Assembly: GCF_001426585.1 (NCBI RefSeq)
Contig: NZ_LMEI01000006.1
Span: 548,956 to 612,955, forward strand
Direction: 5' to 3'
DNA length: 64,000 nt
Origin: Streptomyces sp. Root431
GTDB taxonomy: Bacteria; Actinomycetota; Actinomycetes; Streptomycetales; Streptomycetaceae
Part shown: positions 47,063 through 53,724 of the stretch, in pieces
Layout: every line of letters starts with the position of its first letter
Position numbering within the stretch: the first letter of the stretch is position 1
The notes under the pieces: model-generated
What the model was told of the DNA's origin: nothing
The model's input: the letters and a program-made list of their open reading frames with translations, nothing else
Database searches by the model: none
Translations under genes and position numbers: made by a program

Positions 47063-48531
47063 CGCGAGGAACCTCCGTCAGAAGCCGAGAAACGTCCGTC
47101 AGGAGCTGCGGGGCCTCCGTCAGGAGCCGTCGGGAAAGGCAGGATGGTGGTGGTGGCGGTGTGTCGGCGCGCGAGGGTGCGGCGTCCGCGTTCGACGAGT
47201 TCCGGGTCGCCGGCCGCGGTCCCGAAGGCGATTCCGGACACCGCGTCCAGGACCGCCCCCGCGACCAGATGCGCCTCCTCGATCTCCGTGAGGCGACGGC
47301 CGTAGCCTTCGAGGAACGCCTCGAAGAGGTCCTCCCGTCCGTCGAAGGCGTCGAGGATCCGGACGAAGTCCCGTACTGCGGGCCGGGATTCACTGCGCTC
47401 GAAGTCGATGACCCGCAGGGTGCCGTCCTCGGCGAGGAGAAGATTGCGCAGCTGGAAGTCGCCGTGGGTCGCCACCGGCTCGACCGGAGGCAGCAGCCTG
47501 GCGTGCTCCGCGACCTGCCGGATGTACTCCTCGTCTCCGGGTGCGAGATGGGGCCGGGCGGCCTCCAGGTGACGTTCGAGCCTGGTGTACGGGTCGACGG
47601 GTGGAGCCTCGGGGTCGAGTGGGGGCGGAGGGCCGGCATGGATGCGCGCGGCGAGCTCGCCGATCGCCCGGAACGTGTGCCGCTCCTGACCCGGCGACAG
47701 TACGGCCCCGTGCAGTGATCGGCCCTCGACCGCGGTCAGTACGACCGTCCGCAGCCGCGCGTCCGCGGCGACCAGCCGGGGCCCGGCGCCCTCCAGCCGA
47801 GGCACCCAGCTGCGCAGGGCCGCGGTCTCCCGGGCGTGGAACTTGGCGTTCTGGTGGACCTTCACGAACCACAGACCGCCGGCGGCGCCGCGAACGCGCC
47901 ACACCTGGCTGTTCGCCCGTGCCCAGGACACGTCGGTCCACTCGGCGATCCGGCCGACGGCCCGCTCGGCGAACTCCTCCACCGCCGGCCCGGGCAGCGG
48001 CCCGCCGGAACCCGCCGCGCGGACGAGACGGAGCCTGTCCGCCTTCGGGACGTACGCGATCGGATCGCCGGGCTCCTGGAAGTGGACGGCCATCCGGGCG
48101 CCGGCGAGGTACGCGTCGAGGCCGGCCCGGCAGTACGCGACCATCGGCTCCGGCAGCGCGTCGAAGGGGAACCATCCCATCGCGTCGCACACCTCGGGCT
48201 CCATGATCTTCGGCGTGCCGCTCCACCGTCGCACCTCGAAGAAGAACCCGACACGGGCGCTGCCGCCGGGGCCGCGGTGATGCACCGTGACAGCCGCGTG
48301 GACGTCGTCCGGGTCGACGCGAACGCCGGTCTCCTCCCGGGTCTCGCGGACGAGGGCGACGACGACGTCCTCGTACGGTCCGTCGAGGTGACCGGAGGGC
48401 AGGTGCCAGCAGCCGGCCGCGTAGACCGCGCCCGCTCTGCGGGAGAGCAGCACCTCGGGTCCGGTTGCCCCTTCGCGGACGGCGATGAGGTGCACGTCGA
48501 TCGGTTCGGTGTGCCGCGTGGTGCCGCTCAT
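47059..48531 (-). CDS. Nudix-aminoglycoside phosphotransferase-like fusion, 490 aa
   Basis: Residues 10-150 form a Nudix domain with a near-canonical box (Gly47, Glu54, R62-E63, E66-E67, G69). Residues about 185-470 form an APH/choline-kinase-like domain: WFVKVHQ (Lys224, ATP site), ETAALRSW (Glu235), THGDFQLRN (catalytic Asp358) and VIDFERS (metal-binding Asp376). The C-terminal tail is a low-complexity PDGG/SDGG stretch. A kinase and a pyrophosphohydrolase in one chain suggest phosphorylation of an alcohol plus removal of a nucleotide or pyrophosphate, but the substrate is unknown. Both ends overlap neighbours as ATGA. Confidence 0.85.
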   Translation of the reverse strand: MSGTTRHTEPIDVHLIAVREGATGPEVLLSRRAGAVYAAGCWHLPSGHLDGPYEDVVVALVRETREETGVRVDPDDVHAAVTVHHRGPGGSARVGFFFEVRRWSGTPKIMEPEVCDAMGWFPFDALPEPMVAYCRAGLDAYLAGARMAVHFQEPGDPIAYVPKADRLRLVRAAGSGGPLPGPAVEEFAERAVGRIAEWTDVSWARANSQVWRVRGAAGGLWFVKVHQNAKFHARETAALRSWVPRLEGAGPRLVAADARLRTVVLTAVEGRSLHGAVLSPGQERHTFRAIGELAARIHAGPPPPLDPEAPPVDPYTRLERHLEAARPHLAPGDEEYIRQVAEHARLLPPVEPVATHGDFQLRNLLLAEDGTLRVIDFERSESRPAVRDFVRILDAFDGREDLFEAFLEGYGRRLTEIEEAHLVAGAVLDAVSGIAFGTAAGDPELVERGRRTLARRHTATTTILPFPTAPDGGPAAPDGRFSASDGGSSR

Positions 48532-49541
48532 GCGCCGCCTCCCGGGCGACGGGCGAGGACGGTGTCCCGGCGGTCGTGCCAGGCGAGCGAGTCGGCGATG
48601 CCCTGCTCGGTGGTCAGGGTCGGCCTCCAGCCGAGGAGCTCGGCGGCGAGGGAGATGTCGGGGTAGGCGCCGGCGTTGTCCCCGGGGCGCCGGCCCAGGA
48701 GCTCGGTGGGCATCGGCTTGCCGGTGACGGCCTCGAACGCCCTGATCAGCTCGAGCACGGTGGTTCCCGTGCCGGAGCCGAGGTTGACGACGCGGTACGC
48801 GCTGCCGCCGTCCCCAGAGGTGATGGTGTCGAAGCGGTGCAGCGCGGCGAGGTGCGCGCCGGCGAGGTCCCAGACGTGGACGTAGTCGCGGATGCCGGTG
48901 CCGTCGCGGGTCTCCCAGTCGGTGCCGGTGATCGGGTACGGCTGGTTCGCGTGGTACTTGTCGATCATCACGCCGAGCGCGTGAGTGGGTCCGAAGACCT
49001 GGAGACCCGTGCGGAGTCGGGGGTCGGCGCCGACCGGGTTGAAGTACCTCAGCGAGACGGCCCGCAGCTCAGTGCCTCCGGTCACGTCCTCCAGGGCCTG
49101 CTCGAAGTGCGCCTTCGTCCGCGCGTACGGACTCATCGGATCCAGCGGGGCCTGCTCGGTGATGCCCAGCCCCGGCGCGTAGATGGCGGCCGACGATGAG
49201 AACAGGAACCGATGACAGCCGTTGCGGAGCAGGTGGCCGAGGAGCGCGAGCCCGGCGGCGACGTTCTCGCTGTAGTAGTACAACGGCGCGGAGACGGATT
49301 CGGGGACGACGATCTTCGCGGCGCAGCCGACGGTCGCGTCGATGTCGGGGTGCTCGACGAAGATCCGGTCGATCAGCGCGCCGTCGTCGATGCGCCCCCG
49401 GTACCAGTTCCGGCCGGTGACGAACTCGTCCCGGCCGGTGGACAGATCGTCGAGGATCACGACGTCGATGCCCTCGTCCAGGCACCGCGAGGCGATCGTC
49501 GAGCCGATGAATCCGGCGCCGCCGGTGATCAGAACCTTCAT
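48528..49541 (-). CDS. NAD-dependent sugar-nucleotide epimerase, GalE-like
   Basis: A 337-aa extended short-chain dehydrogenase: MKVLITGGAGFIGSTIASRCLDEGIDVVILDDLSTG gives the NAD motif, FSSSAAIYAP holds the catalytic Ser/Thr, and SPYARTKAHFE the Y-x3-K pair. LRYFNPVGADPRLRTG and GTGIRDYVHVWDLAGAHLAAL are strongly UDP-glucose 4-epimerase-like. It most likely interconverts UDP-Glc and UDP-Gal or a related NDP-sugar. ATG 49541 has GGGAGA upstream; the frame extends to 49589. It is the first member of the run of ATGA overlaps going downstream. Its presence hints that a sugar or NDP-sugar is involved in the operon's pathway. Confidence 0.9.
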   Translation of the reverse strand: MKVLITGGAGFIGSTIASRCLDEGIDVVILDDLSTGRDEFVTGRNWYRGRIDDGALIDRIFVEHPDIDATVGCAAKIVVPESVSAPLYYYSENVAAGLALLGHLLRNGCHRFLFSSSAAIYAPGLGITEQAPLDPMSPYARTKAHFEQALEDVTGGTELRAVSLRYFNPVGADPRLRTGLQVFGPTHALGVMIDKYHANQPYPITGTDWETRDGTGIRDYVHVWDLAGAHLAALHRFDTITSGDGGSAYRVVNLGSGTGTTVLELIRAFEAVTGKPMPTELLGRRPGDNAGAYPDISLAAELLGWRPTLTTEQGIADSLAWHDRRDTVLARRPGGGA

Positions 49542-49638
49542 GGGAGTCTCCCTGGTGCGAATCGAATCGGTACCGCTGTCCGGTACCAAGGGGGGCGTGA
49601 CGGCCGAGTAGGCCGATCGGCGACGTCAGAGGCTCATG

Positions 49639-50868
49639 TCACGGCGCCCCCGGTCTCCGAGGCGGCTGCCCGGGGACGGGGGCGAGCGGAGGAAGAAGCC
49701 AGGTGAGGGCGGAAGGTCCGGCTCCGGACGCAACGACCTGCGGGCCGCCACCGGCCGGAAGGTCTACTCGGTAGGTGTCAGGGCGACCGGCTCGCTTCCA
49801 GCGGTCGTGGAGGGCTTCGAGTTCGGCCCAGATGTCCCGCGGGCCGTGCACCCGCACGGTGCCGTCGCCGGAGCCGGCCACCGCCCAGGAGTCGTCCTCG
49901 GGGGCGACGACGGTCATCGTCTCGGCCTGGAAGTCCCGCACCACGTTCGGGACGAGGTACGCCGCGGCCAGCCAGAACCCGTAGGCGTCGTCCGGCGGTG
50001 GCCCGAGGAGGGTCCGCCGGGTGGTGCCGGGGTCGGCCTCGACGCGGGCGCGGTGGTCCAGGGCGCTCAGCCACGTGAAGCCGTGGACGGGCCGGTACCC
50101 GCGGGCCCTGCCCCGCAGGGTCGCCTCGATCCGGCCCCTCGGAGTGCGGATGACGAGGAGCTGCCCGGGCCAGCTCGGCGTCCTGGTCGCCAACGTCGTC
50201 AACAGCCGCCCACCCGGCGCGAGCTGCTCCACCCACGCCGGTGGGACGCTGGGCACGCCGATGCCGGAGTGCATCCGGTCGTACGGACCTCCGGCCGCGT
50301 GTCCGTGCAGCGCATCGCCTTCGACGACGGTCGCGCCGAGGCCGAGCCGGTCGAGGTGACGTCGGGCGAAGACGGCCATGTGCGGATCGCGCTCCACGCC
50401 GGCGGCGAGGCCGGGGCCGGTGATGGCGGCGGCGAGCGCGAGGGAGACGCCCGGACCGGGCCCGAGGTCGAGAAATCGCTGCCCTGGGGCGAGTCGCAGG
50501 ACCTGCAAGGCCTCCAGGGTGGCGGGAGTGAAGGTGGACATGGAAGTCATGTGGCCGCCCGTCACCGGGCCCCGGCCGAGGGCGTCGAGGGGCTCACCGT
50601 CGCGCTGCAGCAGGATCGACTCGTCGCTGTGGATGAGGTCGAGCCACTCCGCCCGGTCCTCCGGGTGGGATCCGTCGAGCAGACGCCAGTCGATCGGGTC
50701 CGCGCCCGGACCGCTCACCCGGACGTATGCGTGGGGGAGGAGCACCTCACGGGCCACGTGGAGGAGGGCGTCGCGTAGCCGCGGGTCGGTCAGGGCGCCG
50801 TCGGACGCGAGACGCTCGACCATGGCGGCACGCCGATCGCCCGTAGCGGCGTCGAGCTCAGTGGACAC
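49639..50868 (-). CDS. PCMT-type SAM methyltransferase, peptide-maturation-like, 409 aa
   Basis: A protein-isoaspartate methyltransferase-fold enzyme with an N-terminal helical region (LRDALLHVAREVLLPHAYV), the substrate segment GGHMTSMSTFTPATLEALQVL, motif I FLDLGPGPGVSLALAAAITG and GGPYDRMHSGIGVPSVPPAWV. About 180 C-terminal residues follow that are absent from housekeeping PCMT. This 400-residue form resembles methyltransferases encoded with ATP-grasp or FxLD RiPP systems (by recollection of the families). GTG 50868 has the strong site AAGGAGGAG. No ATP-grasp, LanB or precursor with a known motif is adjacent; a 42-codon ORF ends 55 bp upstream. Confidence 0.82.
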   Translation of the reverse strand: MSTELDAATGDRRAAMVERLASDGALTDPRLRDALLHVAREVLLPHAYVRVSGPGADPIDWRLLDGSHPEDRAEWLDLIHSDESILLQRDGEPLDALGRGPVTGGHMTSMSTFTPATLEALQVLRLAPGQRFLDLGPGPGVSLALAAAITGPGLAAGVERDPHMAVFARRHLDRLGLGATVVEGDALHGHAAGGPYDRMHSGIGVPSVPPAWVEQLAPGGRLLTTLATRTPSWPGQLLVIRTPRGRIEATLRGRARGYRPVHGFTWLSALDHRARVEADPGTTRRTLLGPPPDDAYGFWLAAAYLVPNVVRDFQAETMTVVAPEDDSWAVAGSGDGTVRVHGPRDIWAELEALHDRWKRAGRPDTYRVDLPAGGGPQVVASGAGPSALTWLLPPLAPVPGQPPRRPGAP

Positions 50869-50922
50869 GATGCTCCTCCTTCGCGGATGAGGGACAGGCC
50901 GACGCGTGCACGGGGATGGCGT

Positions 50923-51051
50923 TCAGCCGACGCGCTGGTGAGGCCGACGGCACGCCGGCCGGGACACCTGCCCTGGCGTGGCGTCCGGTTCCGGCACGGC
51001 GGCCACTCGCAACGCCGGCACACCGAGCTCGCTGTCGGCCGGATCCGTCAC
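50923..51051 (-). CDS. Possible 42-aa small protein or peptide
   Basis: GTG 51051 overlaps the stop of the methyltransferase gene as GTGA, the same junction type used across the operon. The product begins MTDPADSELGVPALRVAAVP and ends in the basic segment GQVSRPACRRPHQRVG. A mildly acidic N-terminal half and a basic, Cys-containing C-terminal half are the kind of layout seen in RiPP precursors, and it sits directly before a PCMT-type methyltransferase. This is suggestive only; no known precursor motif is present. Confidence 0.4.
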   Translation of the reverse strand: MTDPADSELGVPALRVAAVPEPDATPGQVSRPACRRPHQRVG

Positions 51052-51836
51052 AGCTCGCCCCCTTCCGGCGGACGGCGGGCCAGCGTGTGCACGAGGCGTC
51101 CGAGCTGACGGTATGGGTCACGGGAGGAGGCTGCCCACTCCATTTCCCACGCGTGCGCGTATGCGGCGGGGTCCGGGTCCCAGTCGTCGCGGTGGTCGTG
51201 GAAGATCCGGACACCCTGCCAGTCCAGCGGCGTGAGGCCGTGCTCGGCCGCGAGCCGGTCGAGGGACTCGGCCGTGTCCCCTCGTGTGTCCAGGCCGAGG
51301 TTGCCGACGCTCGTGCCGGAGCCGTGCTCGATGAGGCGGCGGGCCGTCGGGTAGTCGCCGCGCAGGGCTTCGCGGAAGCCGATCGCGGCCCGGTTCTTGG
51401 TCAGGATGCTCAGGACCCCGCCTGGTGCGACCAGCCCGGCCAGGAGCGCGACCGAGCCCGGCGTGTCGTCCAGGTACATCAGCACGCCGTGGCAGCACAC
51501 CGCGTCGAACCGGTCCCCGTCGAAGAAGAGATCCTCGATGCCTGCTTCAAGGAGCCGGACCCGCGCGGCGAGTTCGGGCCGGGCAGCCAGACGGCGTGCC
51601 GCCGCGCCGAGCATCTCCGCGGACGGGTCGGTCGCGGTCACGTCGTGTCCGGCTGCGGCGATCCGCAGCGTCATCTCACCGTCGCCGCAGCCGACGTCCA
51701 GCACCCGCACCGGCCCGGCGGGAAGTTCCGCCAGCAGGCGGTGGGCGACGAGGTCATGGCGCAGCCGACCCCGGGCACTGCGGGAGTGGGCGGCGTAGGC
51801 CGCGCCGACGGCGGCGAAGTCGGTCAACGTGCCCAC
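51048..51836 (-). CDS. Class I SAM-dependent methyltransferase, 262 aa
   Basis: A Rossmann-fold methyltransferase: VRVLDVGCGDGEMTLRIAAAGHDVTATDPS is motif I plus the acidic ribose-binding loop, RFDAVCCHGVLMYLDD motif II, and GLVAPGGVLSILTKNRAA motif III. It resembles the SmtA/UbiE-like small-molecule group, with NRAAIGFREALRGDYPTARRL as in tRNA cmo5U methyltransferase-type proteins; specificity is unknown. The start is GTG 51836, with GGAGTTGGG before it; it overlaps the 3' end of the upstream Nudix remnant by 13 bp. Coupled to the 42-codon ORF downstream (GTGA). Confidence 0.85.
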   Translation of the reverse strand: MGTLTDFAAVGAAYAAHSRSARGRLRHDLVAHRLLAELPAGPVRVLDVGCGDGEMTLRIAAAGHDVTATDPSAEMLGAAARRLAARPELAARVRLLEAGIEDLFFDGDRFDAVCCHGVLMYLDDTPGSVALLAGLVAPGGVLSILTKNRAAIGFREALRGDYPTARRLIEHGSGTSVGNLGLDTRGDTAESLDRLAAEHGLTPLDWQGVRIFHDHRDDWDPDPAAYAHAWEMEWAASSRDPYRQLGRLVHTLARRPPEGGEL

Positions 51837-52243
51837 CCCAACTCCAAATAGGCTTGCCCGGCTTGAATGCCTTCGATCGCGACGCGGGTGTAGGGGACGA
51901 TCGGCTCGGGCAGGTCCTCGGCCCTCCACCACCGCCAGCCGACGCACTTGTCCGGCTCACGCACCTCCGGTACGCCCTCCCAGCGGCCGGCCCGGAAGAA
52001 GAGACCGATCCGGGGCCGGCCCTGAGGCCGGTCCACCATGTGCACGGTGTGCACGAGCTCGAGGTCGGCGCGGTCGATCACAGCCACGCCGCACGTGACA
52101 TGGCCGGGGAGGGTGGAGCGGCTTGTCGGGTCACCAGCGGAGTCCAGCGCGGCCGTCAGCGGGGCCAGGGCGTCGTGCTCGCCGGGGTGCCGGTCGAGGT
52201 AGGCGGTGACCAGGGAACGGATCTGGGCGGGGGAAGGCGGCAT
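51824..52243 (-). pseudogene. Nudix-fold protein lacking the Nudix box (internal deletion)
   Basis: The 139-aa product starts like a complete Nudix hydrolase of the family with an N-terminal helical part (IRSLVTAYLDRHPGEHDALA ... TLPGHVTCGVAVID) and ends like one (DKCVGWRWWRAEDLPEPIVP, then IQAGQAYLELGW). The central segment that should carry GxxxxxE and REUxEE is missing; ADLELVHTVHMVD follows VIDR directly. It therefore cannot bind metals in the usual way and is probably an in-frame deletion or a fusion of two Nudix genes. The frame and its ribosome site (GAGG) are intact, so the protein may still be made. It is the first gene of the minus-strand operon. Confidence 0.65.
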
Positions 52244-52711
52244 GTCAGGACCTCACGAAGCTCAGGAGACCGGCGGTCGGAGGGCGTGCGGCGGCGGAGG
52301 CGGCGTGGAATTCCGCTGCTCGGTCGTCATAGGGGTCGAGGTCAAGGGCGGGTCCTCCTGAACAGTCGTCCGGCGCGGTCGTGAAGTTCAACGACCGCGC
52401 CGAGATATCGAACTGGTGTGTTTCGGTCGCTGTCGGATCGCCGAGATTCGGCGCGTGTCGGAGCGTGGGCCATGCATGGACCCGTCTCCCGCAACAGGTC
52501 CGAGGCAAGGTCCAGTTGGCCGAAACGCCGACGTCTGGCGTGCTCGCCGGGTTCCGCTGATCGAGCGGCTCCGCGCAAGGGATCCGACAAGACGCCGTCA
52601 GTATCTGCCGTTGCCCCGCAAGAGACCCGTCAAGGTGCTCGTGAGCAGGTCGCGCTCCGGGTTTCCTCGCAGCAGGACACCCGTCGGGAATCATCGGAGA
52701 GTGAGTCGCTC
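52244..52711. promoter_or_regulatory. 468-bp region between the Nudix/methyltransferase operon and kdpF
   Basis: It should contain the operon promoter (minus) and the kdpF promoter (plus). Short frames on the minus strand (for example from TTG 52590 to 52342, and a 27-codon one after AGGAGG near 52366) have poor support. GTCA-containing repeats (GCCGTCAGTA, CCCGTCAAGG at about 52590-52635) upstream of kdpF may be response-regulator boxes. No convincing gene is seen. Confidence 0.4.
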
Positions 52712-52801
52712 GTGAGCGTGGAGAACGTGGTCGGACTGATCGTCGCCGTCTGCATCGTCGGTTATCTCGTCGCCGCACTGATCCGCCCGGAGAGGTTCTG
52801 A
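52712..52801 (+). CDS. kdpF: Orphan KdpF, small subunit of the K+-transporting ATPase
   Basis: A 29-residue single-helix membrane peptide: MSVENVVGLIVAVCIVG then YLVAALIRPERF. The pattern (x-ENVVGL-x5-GYL-x2-AL-x2-PERF) matches actinobacterial KdpF, which stabilises the KdpABC complex. GTG 52712 follows GGAGAG. Normally kdpA begins within a few tens of bases, but here nothing resembling KdpA, B or C follows. It is thus a detached or remnant copy, or it serves another partner. Confidence 0.85.
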   Translation: MSVENVVGLIVAVCIVGYLVAALIRPERF

Positions 52802-52961
52802 ACCACTCGCGCACCGTCGGATCCCGCCGCCCCTGAGGCCCTCGGACCACGGCGTCGCCGAAACCCCAGCCGCAGGTGGGCGTGGTCGTGGACGGACGTC
52901 CGGGCCGGACGGTCTCCTGCGACATGCTGAAATGGTCGCAGCCCATCAGAAAGGCCACCCC

Positions 52962-53450
52962 GTGCAGTTCGTCCTCGATCCGCCCCGCGGCGTGGCTCCC
53001 GTCCGGCTGGGCATGACGCTGGACGAAGCGGTCGCCGCGGTCTCGGCATGGGGTGCGCCGAGGGTGTACCCGGCGGACGCGGTGCGCGACTTCGACCTCG
53101 TCTCCGCCGAGTATGACGGCATCGGCTTCCAGGTCGCCCTCGGGCGCGACCACCGGGTCGACGCCATCACCCTCTGGGGTCCGGACGAGGACGAGGACCC
53201 CGACGTCCAGGTCCTGCTGGACGGCCTCGACGTCTTCCGTGTTCCGGCCGACGAGATCCTCGCCCACGCGGCTCGCAAGGGCTGGCAGGTCAACAGCGAC
53301 GACGCGCGGGCCCCGTACGTCCCCGGCGTCACCCTGGCCTTCACTCGCGACACCTCCCAGGAGGTGCCGAGGGACGAGAACGGCCTGCCGGTCCACTTCA
53401 CTTCCGTGCTCGTGGCCGACGAGAAGTACCGGGAGGAGCGACACGGCTGA
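52962..53450 (+). CDS. Hypothetical protein, 162 aa
   Basis: A soluble acidic protein starting MQFVLDPPRGVAPVRLGMTLDEAVAAVSAWG, with GIGFQVALGRDHRVDAITLWGPDEDEDPDV and a conserved-looking YVPGVTLAFTRD. The opening is shared by a group of Streptomyces proteins of unknown function (recollection). GTG 52962, with GAAAGG upstream, is preferred to ATG 52932, which has no ribosome site. It has no membrane segment or known catalytic motif. It lies just upstream of the second RHS gene and could be an orphan immunity protein, but nothing in the sequence proves this. Confidence 0.65.
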   Translation: MQFVLDPPRGVAPVRLGMTLDEAVAAVSAWGAPRVYPADAVRDFDLVSAEYDGIGFQVALGRDHRVDAITLWGPDEDEDPDVQVLLDGLDVFRVPADEILAHAARKGWQVNSDDARAPYVPGVTLAFTRDTSQEVPRDENGLPVHFTSVLVADEKYREERHG

Positions 53451-53724
53451 CCTCGGTGGCTTCGGGCGCGAGGTTGTGGAGCCGGTCCGGTTCTTCGACC
53501 CTTCGAGGCCGCTGAGGCGACCGCTCAAACGGCGTCCGGCAGGGCCCTGAGATTCCCGGTCACCGGAAGGCGTGATGCAAAATCGAGACAAATCACCCTC
53601 CGCGCCGTTGACTTGACATACTTTTCGTCTCCCCTGAATCCCTGACCGGCGTCCGTCCCTCTCGTACGCGTCCGGATCAGGTTGTCGTGCCCGGCGGGCA
53701 CATCGTGGGAGGGAATCCAACGTC
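53451..53724. promoter_or_regulatory. Upstream region of the second RHS gene
   Basis: A gene-free stretch with a local AT-rich patch. TTGACT and TTGACA overlap at 53618-53628 and are good -35 candidates for the RHS gene, but no convincing -10 hexamer follows at 16-18 nt. GGGAGGG near 53708 is the ribosome site. No sequence clearly shared with the upstream region of the first RHS gene was noticed. Confidence 0.4.

Noticed and set aside
42272..52243. Known lanthipeptide (FxLD) or ATP-grasp graspetide cluster
   Set aside because: Only the PCMT-type methyltransferases fit. No lanthionine synthetase, dehydratase, ATP-grasp ligase or precursor with an FxLD-type motif was found.
52342..52590. 82-codon minus-strand frame between kdpF and the Nudix operon
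   Set aside because: It has only a TTG start, no ribosome site and Arg-rich composition. A 27-codon frame after AGGAGG downstream of it is equally unsupported.
52802..52961. kdpA start after kdpF
   Set aside because: All three plus frames were read; none gives a hydrophobic KdpA-like N-terminus.
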